Positions 35,225 through 44,916 of a stretch of 64,000 bases of DNA are shown piece by piece. The position numbers were made by a program, and so were the translations under genes. This DNA comes from Candidatus Aminicenantota bacterium (GTDB lineage Bacteria; Acidobacteriota; Aminicenantia; Aminicenantales; Aminicenantaceae): the NCBI GenBank assembly GCA_011772495.1, contig WVZL01000004.1, positions 61,027 to 125,026 on the forward strand, in the 5' to 3' direction. Below the pieces are notes generated by a model that searched no databases, had not been told where the DNA came from, and saw only the letters and a program-made list of their open reading frames with translations. Each line of letters begins with the position of its first letter. Position 1 is the first letter of the stretch.

Positions 35225-35962
35225 TCAGTACTTTTCTTTACGTTTACTTCTGAGTCTTATTTTGAATAACTCCCAAAGCATCTTGAAGGGGACGACAGGT
35301 ATTCTTACTTTGCTCGGGCGGGAATCTCTCCAGACTATGGGTACTTCTTTTATCTTGTAACCCAGTCTTTTAGCGATGAAGAGAATTTCGACATCGAAAC
35401 TGAATCCTTCGATCCTCTGTCTTTTGAACACATCTAAAGCGACTGCTCTTTTGAAGAGTTTAAATCCACATTGGGTGTCTTTGATTCCTCGGATAATGAG
35501 ACATTGGACCAGAACATTATAGACTTTTCCTGAAATCTCCCGCAGCCTAGATTGGGGGATTTGAATATCAGAATCCTTCAATCCCCTAGAACCAATCACT
35601 ATGTCATAGCCTTTGTCTATCCAGGGCATGAGCTTCTCCAGCTCTTCAAAAGGAGTGGACAGGTCTGCATCGGAGAAGAGAATGAATTCACCGTTGGCTT
35701 GAAGAACTCCTTCCTTGACAGAATATCCTTTGCCTCGGTTTATTTCTCTAGATAGGGAAAGGCTTTTTAAAGAGATATTTTTTAAGGTTTTTCTTGCGAC
35801 GCCTATTGTGTTATCTGTACTGCCATCGTTTACTATGATTATTTCGCTAGAATAGTCTTGGCGAGACACATAATGATTTATTTTTAGGAGTGTTTCTGCT
35901 ATTTTCGTTTCTTCATTATATACAGGGATAATCACAGATAAATAAACATTTCTACTCATCAT
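35225..35962 (-). CDS. Family 2 glycosyltransferase, polyprenyl-phosphate type
   Basis: 245 residues. A GT-A fold with SVIIPVYNEETKI at the N-terminus, IVNDGSTDNT, the metal-binding DADLSTP (DxD-like) and GSRGLK. The pattern DTQCGFKLFKR and the ending VPIVWRDSRPSKV match dolichyl/undecaprenyl-phosphate glycosyltransferases (ALG5/DPM1-like), which charge a lipid carrier with a sugar at the cytoplasmic face. No membrane helices at the C-terminus. Two starts in tandem ATGs (35962 and 35959). Two sulfatase-like genes follow upstream in the same direction. Confidence 0.88.
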   Translation of the reverse strand: MMSRNVYLSVIIPVYNEETKIAETLLKINHYVSRQDYSSEIIIVNDGSTDNTIGVARKTLKNISLKSLSLSREINRGKGYSVKEGVLQANGEFILFSDADLSTPFEELEKLMPWIDKGYDIVIGSRGLKDSDIQIPQSRLREISGKVYNVLVQCLIIRGIKDTQCGFKLFKRAVALDVFKRQRIEGFSFDVEILFIAKRLGYKIKEVPIVWRDSRPSKVRIPVVPFKMLWELFKIRLRSKRKEKY

Positions 35963-36069
35963 TGGAGACTCTTAATTTGATTATTTTGCGGATGCACCAG
36001 TCTTTTAAGAATGAAAAAAAATCAATAGAATTGAAGATTGCCCATTTCAGAACCAAGATTTCATGAAGA

Positions 36070-38805
36070 TTATTTAATATAACCTAGAGCTCTTAGCCTT
36101 TCTCTAAGATCATCATCTAGAGTAATTTGTTCTTTTTCAGTTGTAAACTTTTCTATTTTTTTATATTCTCTTTCGATTTGCCTTAAGAGACGAGAACACA
36201 ATTCTTTGTATTTTATGTTTTGAGCTAGGTTGTTTTTTTCTTTTGGATCCTTTTCTAAGTCATAAAGCTCAATTTTCATTCCTTTTAGGTTCTTTGCGAT
36301 TTTGTTTATATAAGGAGAAACTGTTTTTTTGTTCAAAATGAATTTGAAGTTTTCTTTATTTGTAGCAATAAGAGTTGGGCCGGCTTTGAATCTCCTTAAA
36401 GCCAAATCACTCAAAAAAGTCCTTTCTTTTTTTTCTCGGCCTTCGATAAGTGGCAAAAGACTATCTCCGTCTAACTTTTTTGAATTCGTGTTGATTTCTA
36501 AGAAATCGAGAATCGTAGGAACTATATCAGTGATTCTTGCTATTTTGCTTATTTTTTCTCCTTTATAGTCGGAAAAAGGAAATTTGATGATCAAAGGGAT
36601 TTTGATTCCTTCTTCATAAATAGTGTGATCATGGAGCCAGGCTTCATGATCATAAAATTCTTCCCCGTGGTCGCTGGTGAGGATGATCATTGTTTTATCG
36701 TAAATTTTCAATTTCTTTAAATAATCCATTATTGGTTTTACAAAGAAGGCATCGGTATGCAGGATTTCGCCGTCATAGAGCGAAATTATGTTCTCCTTTT
36801 CTTTCTCTGAAAAGGATGTATTGAATCTGCTCTTATGCTCGAGAAGAGTCCCCATGTTGACTTTATCCCATTTGTATCCCGCTTCTAAATAAGCTTTTCC
36901 TAAAGTCGAAAGATTTGCATAAGGATCATGAGGCTGATAAGTATGAAGAAAGAGAAAAAATTTCCTATCTTTATTTCGTTGTAGCCAATTAAAAGCGAAC
37001 TCAGCTAGGAATTCAGCTTCGTCATAGCGAAGGGCTTTTTTTCCGAAGAGTTTCAATTCTTGATAACTGTCAAAGCCTTTACTAAATCCATAATCGGCAC
37101 TCAAATAGCCACCGCCTGTGAAAGCGGCACAGAGATAATCATTAACTCTCAGAAAATCAGCAAGGGTTTCAATATCAACTCTCATTTTATCAAATGGATA
37201 GTAGACTTGATGTCGGATACAATTCAAAGAGGTTAGCATTGATATGTGGCCAGGAAGGGTCCATGAAGTTGTGCTGTAGGTATTCAAGAAGCAGACGCCC
37301 TCTTTGGCCAGCTGGTCAATTGTGCGACTTGTATCTCTATCATATCCATAATAGCCAAGATGATCAGGCCTCAATGTATCCAAAGAGATAAGGATAACAT
37401 TTATGTCATCCTCTCCTGAAGGTTGGTAGATTATCGGGTTGATCCATACAGGCATAGAGCCTAGAACGTTTTTGTTATTTAAATCTTGAGTTACATCTTC
37501 AGTGATAAAAGATAATTTGACTTTTTTGCTTGCCCAGGATGAGAGATCGATGCTTTCCAAGAGGATCTCATCGTTAGTTATCGGAGACAAGTTCTTGTTC
37601 AAAATAACTTTATCTGCTTCAGGCTCTTCGATAACAATTTTAAAATTTATGATATTGCTTGACTTTTTTCCAAATTTTAGAAAACCATATTCAAGTTCCA
37701 GAGTACTCCTTGGTTGAATTTTTAAAGGAATCGTAAACTCGCTTCTCGGAGGAGCGACTAGAGAATTTAGGGAATATTGACTGTTTTCAATTTTTTTTAT
37801 GATTTTTATTTTCTTCTTGAGGAAATAGGGATTATTTTCAATACCAAGATCATAAAGGGGATATTCATTCTTAAAATTATAAAGGAACAACTGATTAGAA
37901 TTTTTGAACAATTGCCCTTTCTCCCCTGGGATGAATTCGTGAGTGTAATAGTTTAATTGAAACTTTCCTCGTGGAGGCTCCTTTTCTGCGCTCTGAGGCT
38001 TTGATAACAACAAGATATCAGAGGAGCTCAGGATCTTAATCATGCCAATAATCAGAAAATCTCTTTCTGGATCTGCAGTTTTTCCGTCAGGCACAGTGCA
38101 TTTGATTTTAATATCGTGTTTGCCGAGCTTGACCGTGTTTGAAATTCTGAACCATCTTTTTCGAGTTGCAGTAATCTTTGCTACTTCGCTATCGCTGAAA
38201 TATATTTTTAGGTCCGGTCGAAAAGTCTTCCAATTCCTGTTTAATACGTAGATGTCGATGCTAACATCGCCTTGGGCGAGAAATCGTTCAAATTCTAAGG
38301 AATCCCCGTCTGTTAGGACGACACCATTGAAGTGCTTGTTGTAATCTTTAAATTGCTTGATAACTAATTTTTCGCTTGTCCTTATCCAGCTCCATCCTTC
38401 TTTTCTATGCTTGCTCAACTTCTTTACTATTTTTTCATTCCTGTACAACCTTGTTTTCTCAGGAGTTTTTAAGTCATATTCTCCTAAGATCGGATGTTTA
38501 GTCGACATTCCCCATACTCCGTGTTTATCATTAGAAAGTTCGGGAAGATATTGCCATTTTTCCTGGAAGTCTTCTTCGACAAATTTGAACTTTTTTATTA
38601 TGTCTTTGAAAGGACTCTCGATAACATTCTCTTTCGACAGATTATCGATGATTTTGTATGGTGTGTATTTTTTTCCTTCAGACAAGCGACATTGGATTAC
38701 AGAAAGAGTAATCATGAATAAAATCAATGATTTGATAGCAATAATTTTTTGTCCTTTCTTCATTTCAAGTTTAATGCTTTTGGAATAAGCCTTAAAGAGA
38801 TTCAT
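36070..38805 (-). CDS. Sulfatase-like lipoprotein of the alkaline phosphatase superfamily with large N-terminal extension
   Basis: 911 residues. From an internal Met at 38763 a lipoprotein signal ends in LSVIQC, so 38763 may be the true start; ATG 38805 overlaps the upstream stop (ATGA). About 450 residues of beta-rich sequence precede the hydrolase domain: VILISLDTLRPDHLGYYG (metal Asp), WTLPGHISML, HTYQPHDPYA and TSDHGEEFYDHEAWLHDH. The usual C/S-x-P-x-R formylglycine site is absent; Thr in TLPGH takes its place. True sulfatase activity is therefore doubtful; phosphoester or phosphotransfer chemistry is an alternative. The chain ends LRALGYIK like its neighbour. Confidence 0.82.
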   Translation of the reverse strand: MNLFKAYSKSIKLEMKKGQKIIAIKSLILFMITLSVIQCRLSEGKKYTPYKIIDNLSKENVIESPFKDIIKKFKFVEEDFQEKWQYLPELSNDKHGVWGMSTKHPILGEYDLKTPEKTRLYRNEKIVKKLSKHRKEGWSWIRTSEKLVIKQFKDYNKHFNGVVLTDGDSLEFERFLAQGDVSIDIYVLNRNWKTFRPDLKIYFSDSEVAKITATRKRWFRISNTVKLGKHDIKIKCTVPDGKTADPERDFLIIGMIKILSSSDILLLSKPQSAEKEPPRGKFQLNYYTHEFIPGEKGQLFKNSNQLFLYNFKNEYPLYDLGIENNPYFLKKKIKIIKKIENSQYSLNSLVAPPRSEFTIPLKIQPRSTLELEYGFLKFGKKSSNIINFKIVIEEPEADKVILNKNLSPITNDEILLESIDLSSWASKKVKLSFITEDVTQDLNNKNVLGSMPVWINPIIYQPSGEDDINVILISLDTLRPDHLGYYGYDRDTSRTIDQLAKEGVCFLNTYSTTSWTLPGHISMLTSLNCIRHQVYYPFDKMRVDIETLADFLRVNDYLCAAFTGGGYLSADYGFSKGFDSYQELKLFGKKALRYDEAEFLAEFAFNWLQRNKDRKFFLFLHTYQPHDPYANLSTLGKAYLEAGYKWDKVNMGTLLEHKSRFNTSFSEKEKENIISLYDGEILHTDAFFVKPIMDYLKKLKIYDKTMIILTSDHGEEFYDHEAWLHDHTIYEEGIKIPLIIKFPFSDYKGEKISKIARITDIVPTILDFLEINTNSKKLDGDSLLPLIEGREKKERTFLSDLALRRFKAGPTLIATNKENFKFILNKKTVSPYINKIAKNLKGMKIELYDLEKDPKEKNNLAQNIKYKELCSRLLRQIEREYKKIEKFTTEKEQITLDDDLRERLRALGYIK

Positions 38806-40418
38806 TTAATGTATCCGAGAGCTTTGAGCATTTCTTTGGCCTCATCATCTATCTTGATTTCTTTCTTATTTTTTGAAATCGCCTGCGCAAGGGAATCCAA
38901 CTTTTTCTTGAGATCTAGGACTTCATGAGGAAGGTGAAGCTCTTGGTATATATTTTCTTTTTCTTCTGGATTTTCAATGAGGTCGTATAATTCGTATTTA
39001 CTCTTTTCAGGAGTATAGATGAGATGCCAAGGAAATTTTAAAAGAGCAAAGACGTCCATAAAAGCCTCAGGTTTGTATGTTTCTTGGAAAATTGTTATGT
39101 CATCTTTTTGGTGAGAAAAAAGATTTCTTCCCTGAAAAGAAGGCATTTGTTTAAAACCCATCAGGTTCATGATTGTTGGAGCAATATCAAGCAGCGTTAC
39201 AAGCTCTGTTCTTCTGAGGCCTTTTTTTGTAGCGAAGGGATCATAAATAATGAGAGGGACTTTCAGGTAAACATTATAGAGAAAATGAATGTGACCGTAA
39301 TGCTGTTTTCCGAGATAGCCCTTGTGTTCACCTAAGCCTTCTCCATGATCGCCTACCATAAGGATGCGGGTTTTTTTGAAAAGCTTCAGCTCTTTTAATT
39401 TATTCCAGAGATTACCAATTTCTTTATCCATGTACTCTACTTCTCGTTTATAGAGTTCTTCTAGCGCCTCTTTCTCTTTTGGAAAAAAGAGATTGCCCTT
39501 GAAAGAAAGCTTAAGAGGAGAGAAAGATGAAGCGCTCTCGATCTCAACGTATGCTCTTTTCTTACAAAAGAGATTGCTTTTTTGTCTCTGAATGAACCAG
39601 CCTCTTTGAAATTGTATTTTTAGGTCTTTTTGGCCTGACTTAGGAGAGAAGTTAAAAATGTCAAACTTTGCACAGTAGAGGCTTTCTTTCCTGATGAACT
39701 CGTTGTGAACCTCAAGTCGCACCAGGTTTTTTCCTTTTTCCACATTCAGGTCTAGTTCATAAGGAGTGTTCTGAGTTAATAAGAATTCTCCGATGAGATG
39801 GTCATTCAGAAATATTTTGAGGTCAGGAGGAGAGTAGGGCGGAGCATAGGGCGCATGAGGGTCTGAATAATGAATCCAGAGGAAAAATCTTTGATTCTTA
39901 TTCGCTTCAAGCCAGGCAAAGACTCTCTTATTGACCTCTTCGGCTGCCAAATACCAACGTTCCCCAGGAAAATCATCCTGGTAAAAGTCAAAGCCTTCAT
40001 CCAATCCAAAACTTGCCTTTAATACTCCTAACGAGACAAACGCTGCTGTCATAAATCCTCTTTTTCTAAAAATATTGACAAAGGAGGGCCTTTTTCTGTG
40101 TGTTCTGATATTTTGCCCGTTATTATAGTTTTTTAATCGGTGAGGCGGCTGAGAAAAGAATAGGGAAGCATGGGACGGTAAAGTTATAGGAGTAAGGCTG
40201 AAACAATTTTCGTAAAGAAGACCTTTCTCAGCTAGGGAATCTATGTTCGGAGTTGAACCATGATCCCGGGAGTAGGCGCTTATGAAATCTGCCCTCTGAG
40301 TATCTAAAGTGATCAGAATAAAATTTGGGTTCATCTCTCTTTTTAGACAGCCAGAAAAGAAGAGAAAAACGCCCAAAAGGGGCATCCCAATCAAGGCTAA
40401 TTGTTTTCTTTTCATCAA
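38802..40418 (-). CDS. Sulfatase-like lipoprotein of the alkaline phosphatase superfamily with internal insertion
   Basis: 538 residues with lipobox FFSGC. Metal site FILITLDTQRADFI, nucleophile region TLPSHASLF (Thr, no C/S-x-P-x-R), HYSDPHAPYAPP, and VGDHGEGLGEHKGYLGKQHYGH. Between HAPYAPP and the helix KEALEELYKREVEYMD lies about 130 residues of beta-rich sequence, where standard members have a few: an inserted jelly-roll-like module. The end, LKALGYIK, matches the next gene. A good minus-strand promoter lies about 35 bases upstream. The two proteins should act at the cell envelope on sugar or lipid esters. Confidence 0.82.
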   Translation of the reverse strand: MMKRKQLALIGMPLLGVFLFFSGCLKREMNPNFILITLDTQRADFISAYSRDHGSTPNIDSLAEKGLLYENCFSLTPITLPSHASLFFSQPPHRLKNYNNGQNIRTHRKRPSFVNIFRKRGFMTAAFVSLGVLKASFGLDEGFDFYQDDFPGERWYLAAEEVNKRVFAWLEANKNQRFFLWIHYSDPHAPYAPPYSPPDLKIFLNDHLIGEFLLTQNTPYELDLNVEKGKNLVRLEVHNEFIRKESLYCAKFDIFNFSPKSGQKDLKIQFQRGWFIQRQKSNLFCKKRAYVEIESASSFSPLKLSFKGNLFFPKEKEALEELYKREVEYMDKEIGNLWNKLKELKLFKKTRILMVGDHGEGLGEHKGYLGKQHYGHIHFLYNVYLKVPLIIYDPFATKKGLRRTELVTLLDIAPTIMNLMGFKQMPSFQGRNLFSHQKDDITIFQETYKPEAFMDVFALLKFPWHLIYTPEKSKYELYDLIENPEEKENIYQELHLPHEVLDLKKKLDSLAQAISKNKKEIKIDDEAKEMLKALGYIK

Positions 40419-40453
40419 TTTAGAAAAAGGATGATTTGGTTTTTCAAGAGTTC

Positions 40454-40482
40454 ATTATGGATAATAAAAAAAAAAATGTCAA
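40454..40482 (-). promoter_or_regulatory. Sigma-70 promoter of the sulfatase-like gene pair
   Basis: On the minus strand, TTGACA (40477-40482), 17-base spacer, CATAAT (40454-40459). Eleven of twelve consensus positions match. Start of transcription near 40447, 29 bases before ATG 40418. Confidence 0.65.
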
Positions 40483-40487
40483 AATGT

Positions 40488-40516
40488 TTGCAAATTTGAA
40501 CTTATTTATATAAAAT
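40488..40516 (+). promoter_or_regulatory. Candidate promoter of the nuo operon
   Basis: TTGCAA (40488-40493), 17-base spacer, TAAAAT (40511-40516). It is back to back with the sulfatase promoter, so the two may affect each other. Transcript start would be near 40523. Confidence 0.45.
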
Positions 40517-40540
40517 TTATGCCTTTATTTACGGCAAGCC

Positions 40541-40885
40541 ATGATTGAAATATTCCTTGTTTTCCTAATCTTCGGCCTTCTCGGCGCATTGTTGCTTTTG
40601 ATGAATAAGTTCCTCGGGCCGAGCAAATCCAGTCCTACGAAAGAATCGCCTTTTGAATGCGGAAGTCCTTATCTTCAAGAAGGCATAAATCCCTTTCCTA
40701 TAAAGTTTTATCTGGTAGCCTTCCTTTTTCTTCTCTTTGATATCGAGGTTGTGTTTTTCTTCCCCTGGGCGCTAATCTTTAAAGATATGGGTTTGACAGC
40801 TTTGATCGTGATGTTTGCTTATATATTTGTTTTGGTTTTGGGGTTTATTTATGCTTGGAAAAAAGGAGTTTTTGAGTGGGAATGA
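40541..40885 (+). CDS. nuoA: NADH-quinone oxidoreductase subunit A
   Basis: 114 residues, three transmembrane helices. The conserved loop ESPFECGSPYLQEG (with the Cys of the ECG motif) and PIKFYLVAFLFLLFDIEVVFFFPWAL are diagnostic of NuoA/ND3. It is a membrane subunit of complex I near the quinone site. It starts a nine-gene nuo run, ABCDEFGHI. Confidence 0.95.
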   Translation: MIEIFLVFLIFGLLGALLLLMNKFLGPSKSSPTKESPFECGSPYLQEGINPFPIKFYLVAFLFLLFDIEVVFFFPWALIFKDMGLTALIVMFAYIFVLVLGFIYAWKKGVFEWE

Positions 40886-40928
40886 AAAAGTTGTTTTTTT
40901 TAAAAATTTCCGTTAGAGAAAGGTCGTG

Positions 40929-41402
40929 ATGGAAGGGAATTTCATAACCACAAAATTTAATCATATTTTGGGTTGGGCTCGGAAATATTCGCTTTTTCAT
41001 TATCCCTATATCACAGCCTGCTGCGGAATGGAGTATATGTCCACTGTTTGTTCTCATTTCGATATAGACCGTTTCGGAGCTGGCTGGACAAGATTTTCCC
41101 CCAGGCAATCGGATTTGATATTCGTGGTCGGAACCATCACTCAAAAATTAGCTCCTGTGCTTAAAACAGTTTATGAGCAGATGACTGAGCCCAAATGGGT
41201 AGTGGCCTTTGGCGCCTGTGCTGTCAGCGGTGGAATCTATGATAATTATGCCGTCTTACAAGGAATTGATTCTATCATCCCGGTGGATGTTTATATTCCA
41301 GGATGTCCGCCTCGACCCGAGACAGTCTTGAATGCCTTTATCAAACTTCAGGAAAAAATCCAAAACCAAGAGCAGGACTGGCGATGGAAGAAAAGAAAAT
41401 AG
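40929..41402 (+). CDS. nuoB: NADH-quinone oxidoreductase subunit B
   Basis: 157 residues from ATG 40929 (a GTG directly before is less well spaced from AAAGG). Carries the four Cys of terminal cluster N2: [14 protein letters not shown] and GCPPRPE. It donates electrons to quinone. nuoC begins inside its end (19-base overlap). Confidence 0.95.
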   Translation: MEGNFITTKFNHILGWARKYSLFHYPYITACCGMEYMSTVCSHFDIDRFGAGWTRFSPRQSDLIFVVGTITQKLAPVLKTVYEQMTEPKWVVAFGACAVSGGIYDNYAVLQGIDSIIPVDVYIPGCPPRPETVLNAFIKLQEKIQNQEQDWRWKKRK

Positions 41403-41863
41403 TCGAGCAGGTCAAAGAAAGGTTCCAAGATAAAATCATAGAGACCTCTGCTCACTTGGGAGACGAAACTCTTGTTATCGACAGAGAATCTCTGCTGGAA
41501 ATCGTGACTTTCTTGAAAAACAAACCCTATGAATACAACATGCTTCTGGACCTGACTTGTGTAGATTTTCTAGGACAAGAGCCGCGATTCGAGATGGTCT
41601 ATCACTTGCTTTCGCTACCCAAGAGTCATCGACTCAGAATAAAAACGCGGCTGTCTGAAAAAGACCCCAGCATCGATTCTCTGACTTCTCTTTGGGAAAA
41701 TGCCAACTGGCTGGAGAGGGAAGTCTTTGATATGTTCGGAGTCCATTTTAAAGGCCATCCTGACCTTAGACGAATTTTCATGTATGACGGCTTTGAGGGC
41801 TACCCTTTACGGAAAGACTACCCCTTAAGGAAAAGACAACCAAGGATTCCTTTGAAGAAGTAA
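41384..41863 (+). CDS. nuoC: NADH-quinone oxidoreductase subunit C
   Basis: 159 residues from ATG 41384. The frame is open back to 41303 but that part is nuoB read out of frame. The core [49 protein letters not shown] and [10 protein letters not shown] are hallmarks of the 30-kDa subunit. It is separate from nuoD, not fused. Confidence 0.93.
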   Translation: MEEKKIVEQVKERFQDKIIETSAHLGDETLVIDRESLLEIVTFLKNKPYEYNMLLDLTCVDFLGQEPRFEMVYHLLSLPKSHRLRIKTRLSEKDPSIDSLTSLWENANWLEREVFDMFGVHFKGHPDLRRIFMYDGFEGYPLRKDYPLRKRQPRIPLKK

Positions 41864-41864
41864 G

Positions 41865-43190
41865 ATGCCAACCAGAATTCAAAAAGAAGCCAGAAAAGAA
41901 AGCCTACTCTTAAACATGGGACCCTCTCATCCAGCCATGCACGGTACCATTCGAGTTATGGTTGAGCTCGATGGGGAGAGGATTCTCAATTCAGAATTAG
42001 AGTTGGGCTACCTTCACCGCGGTTTTGAAAAAATTTGTGAACACAAGACATATTTTAACCTGCTCCCTTATACGGATAGGCTAAATTACGTATCACCTCT
42101 TATTAACAACCTCGGTTATGTCATGACTGTAGAAAAAATGTTGGGGATAGAGGTTCCAGAGAGAGCCCAGTATATCCGGGTCATCATGAGCGAGCTCTCT
42201 AGGATTTCGGACCATCTGACCTGTTTGGCAGCCATGGCCATGGAATGCGGAGCCTTTACTGTTTTCCTCTACAAAATCAAGGCCAGAGAATTTATCTGGG
42301 ATGTTATCGAGGAAACTACTGGCGCTAGGATGACAACATCTTACATCAGAATCGGAGGCGTACGGGCTGACCTCCATCCTGAGTGGAAAGAATCTGTGCA
42401 GAAAGCCATTATCGAGACCAGAAAAGTCCTGAAGGATGTAGCTGGACTTTTGAATAAAAACAAGATTTTTCTTAACAGAACCAGGGATATTGCTGTCATG
42501 ACCCCCGAGGAAGCCATTTCTTTCGGCTGGACAGGTCCCTGCCTGAGGTCCACCGGAGTTTATTATGACGTTCGAAAAGCTCATCCCTATCTCGTTTATG
42601 ATCAGATGGATTTTGAAGTCCCCCTGGGCAAGAGAGGAGATAATTACGACCGCTATGATGTCCGGATGAGAGAGATGGAACAGAGCCTACGCATTATCGA
42701 ACAGTGCTTGGAAAAAACGCCCAAATCAAAAGGCCCCCTTCTGACCAAGGGAATAGAGCCTGCACAAGCTATCAAAGCCTCTCGACAAAAGAGGGCTGAA
42801 GAAAGAATCAAGCTTTCGCCGAACCTAGAAGGCTCGGAGAAGGATGTTTATGGAAATATTTTAGCCGAGCATAAGAAATACATCATTCCTCCCAAAGAAA
42901 GCACTTACACTTCCATCGAGGGGATTATCAATCACTTTAAATTCTTCATGAAAGGACATGGAATCAAGCCTCCCAAAGGGGAAGTTTATTTCTCTGTTGA
43001 AGGGGGTAATGGAGAACTGGGCTATTATATTGTTTCTGATGGGACAGATAAGCCCTACCGGCTTCATCTCAGAGGGCCTTGCTTTCATATTGTGTCAGCC
43101 ATGGAAAAGTTGATCCAAGGCCGCTATGTGGCTGATGTTATCCCCACTTTTGGCTCTTTCAATATGATAGGAGGAGAGCTAGACCGGTGA
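41865..43190 (+). CDS. nuoD: NADH-quinone oxidoreductase subunit D
   Basis: 441 residues, a little longer than the common 380-420 because of a charged stretch near residues 290-335 (TKGIEPAQAIKASRQKRAEERI). NMGPSHPAMHGTIR, LGYLHRGFEKI, DYTDRLNYV-like PYTDRLNYVS, and the DVIPTFGSFNMIGGELDR end are all typical of the 49-kDa subunit, which shapes the quinone cavity. One base separates it from nuoC; the nuoE GTG overlaps its stop. Confidence 0.95.
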   Translation: MPTRIQKEARKESLLLNMGPSHPAMHGTIRVMVELDGERILNSELELGYLHRGFEKICEHKTYFNLLPYTDRLNYVSPLINNLGYVMTVEKMLGIEVPERAQYIRVIMSELSRISDHLTCLAAMAMECGAFTVFLYKIKAREFIWDVIEETTGARMTTSYIRIGGVRADLHPEWKESVQKAIIETRKVLKDVAGLLNKNKIFLNRTRDIAVMTPEEAISFGWTGPCLRSTGVYYDVRKAHPYLVYDQMDFEVPLGKRGDNYDRYDVRMREMEQSLRIIEQCLEKTPKSKGPLLTKGIEPAQAIKASRQKRAEERIKLSPNLEGSEKDVYGNILAEHKKYIIPPKESTYTSIEGIINHFKFFMKGHGIKPPKGEVYFSVEGGNGELGYYIVSDGTDKPYRLHLRGPCFHIVSAMEKLIQGRYVADVIPTFGSFNMIGGELDR

Positions 43191-43660
43191 GTCCAGAATT
43201 CTCTGAGCAGACCAAAAAAAAGATCAAGGAAGTCATTTCTCGTTACCCAAGAATGGAAGCTTCTCTTCTCCCTGTTCTGCATCTAACTCAACAAGAATTC
43301 GGGTATCTTCCGGAAGAAGCAGAGAGAGCAGTGGCCAAGATGCTGAGGATAAAACCTGTAAGAGTAAGAGAGGCTGTCACTTTCTATACCATGCTCCATA
43401 GCCAAAAAAAGGGAAAATACCATATTCAAGTCTGCTCGAATTTAACGTGCTCAATTTTAGGAGCGGAAAAATTGATTGACTATTTAAGGAACAAGCTAAA
43501 GATTGAACCAGGAGAAACGACTGCAGATAGCAAATTTACTCTTTCTACTGTGGAGTGTTTGGGCGCATGTGAAGCGGCCCCCTGCATGCAGATAAATTTT
43601 GATTACTACGGGAATCTGGATAAGAAAAGAATTGATTCCATCTTAGAGAGTCTAGATTAG
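43187..43660 (+). CDS. nuoE: NADH-quinone oxidoreductase subunit E
   Basis: 157 residues; the start is GTG 43187, overlapping the nuoD stop (GTGA). Thioredoxin-like [2Fe-2S] protein with CSNLTCSILGA and CLGACEAAPCM supplying the four ligands of cluster N1a. FYTMLHSQKKGKYHIQVC is typical. Part of the peripheral NADH-oxidising module with nuoF and nuoG. Confidence 0.95.
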   Translation: MSPEFSEQTKKKIKEVISRYPRMEASLLPVLHLTQQEFGYLPEEAERAVAKMLRIKPVRVREAVTFYTMLHSQKKGKYHIQVCSNLTCSILGAEKLIDYLRNKLKIEPGETTADSKFTLSTVECLGACEAAPCMQINFDYYGNLDKKRIDSILESLD

Positions 43661-43664
43661 GCAA

Positions 43665-44909
43665 GTGAAAGAAAAAATTCTAACCAAAAATTTTGGGTTG
43701 AAGAATAGTTTTAAAATCGATGTTTACCTTGAAAAAAAAGGGTATACAGCAGTCAGGAAAGCCTTAAAGGAAATGACCCCTGAGCAGATCCTGGACGAGG
43801 TCAAGAAAGCCAACCTGAGAGGTAGAGGCGGAGCAGGTTTTCCTGCTGGAGTTAAATGGAGTTTTGTACCAGATGTGGATAAGCCAAAATACTTATGTGC
43901 TAATGCTGATGAGGGAGAGCCTGGAACTTTTAAGGACCGCTATATCATGGCTCATGATCCTCATTTGCTGATTGAAGGAGTCATCATTACCTGTTTTTGT
44001 GTGGGCATCCACCATGCTTTCATATACATAAGAGGAGAATATGAGGCGGTGGCTCTGAGGCTTGAGCAGGCCATTTCTGAAGCTTATGAAAAAGGATTCT
44101 TAGGGAAGAATATCCTCAAAACAGGCTTTAAACTGGATATAACTGTGCACAGAGGGGCGGGAGCCTACATCTGTGGAGAAGAAACCGGGCTGCTGGAGTC
44201 GCTCGAAGGCAAGCGGGGTTACCCCAGGTTAAAACCCCCATTTCCTGCCTCGATTGGTCTTTTCCAGTGTCCGACTGTCATAAACAATGTCGAAACTCTT
44301 TCTAATGTCCCGGCCATTATCCTCAAGGGCGCGGATTGGTTTTGCCAGCAAGGATTGCCCGGAGATGGAGGAACCCGAATTTTTGGTGTGAGCGGAATGG
44401 TCAAGAATCCTGGGATTTATGAACTTCCCGTTGGTACCAGCTTAAGAGACATAATCTTTAAGCATGCCGGGGGAATGAAGGAAGGCAAAACGCTTAAGGC
44501 TGTGATTCCTGGTGGCATGTCAGCTCCCATTCTACGGGCAGATGAGATTGACCTAAAAATGGATTTCGATTCATTAGTGGAGGCGAAATCTATGCTAGGT
44601 TCTGCTGCTATTATTGTCATCGATGAAGAGACTCCTATTCTTGAAGTGTTGAAAGCTGTGGCCAAATTCTATTCCCATGAATCCTGCGGCCAATGTACAC
44701 CCTGCCGCATCGGTACCTCCTGGATAAATAAGATTGTGAAACGTTTAGTTCAAGGAAAAGGAGAACAAGAAGACCTAAAAGCTATTCTCAGGTTAGCCAA
44801 TAACATCCTGGGCAAGACTCTTTGTCCTTTAGGAGATGCGGCAGCTATGCCTATTAGCTCTATTGTCGAAAAATTCAACGACGAGCTAGAATCCAGCTTA
44901 ATCCAGTAA
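43665..44909 (+). CDS. nuoF: NADH-quinone oxidoreductase subunit F
   Basis: 414 residues from GTG 43665. NADH-binding GRGGAGFPAGVKW, FMN-binding CANADEGEPGTFKDR, CGEETGLLESLEGKRG, and the N3 cluster motif SCGQCTPCRIGT. It oxidises NADH with FMN and passes electrons to FeS clusters. Similar flavoproteins occur in hydrogenases and formate dehydrogenases, but the nuo context settles it. Confidence 0.96.
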   Translation: MKEKILTKNFGLKNSFKIDVYLEKKGYTAVRKALKEMTPEQILDEVKKANLRGRGGAGFPAGVKWSFVPDVDKPKYLCANADEGEPGTFKDRYIMAHDPHLLIEGVIITCFCVGIHHAFIYIRGEYEAVALRLEQAISEAYEKGFLGKNILKTGFKLDITVHRGAGAYICGEETGLLESLEGKRGYPRLKPPFPASIGLFQCPTVINNVETLSNVPAIILKGADWFCQQGLPGDGGTRIFGVSGMVKNPGIYELPVGTSLRDIIFKHAGGMKEGKTLKAVIPGGMSAPILRADEIDLKMDFDSLVEAKSMLGSAAIIVIDEETPILEVLKAVAKFYSHESCGQCTPCRIGTSWINKIVKRLVQGKGEQEDLKAILRLANNILGKTLCPLGDAAAMPISSIVEKFNDELESSLIQ

Positions 44910-44916
44910 ACAGCCG

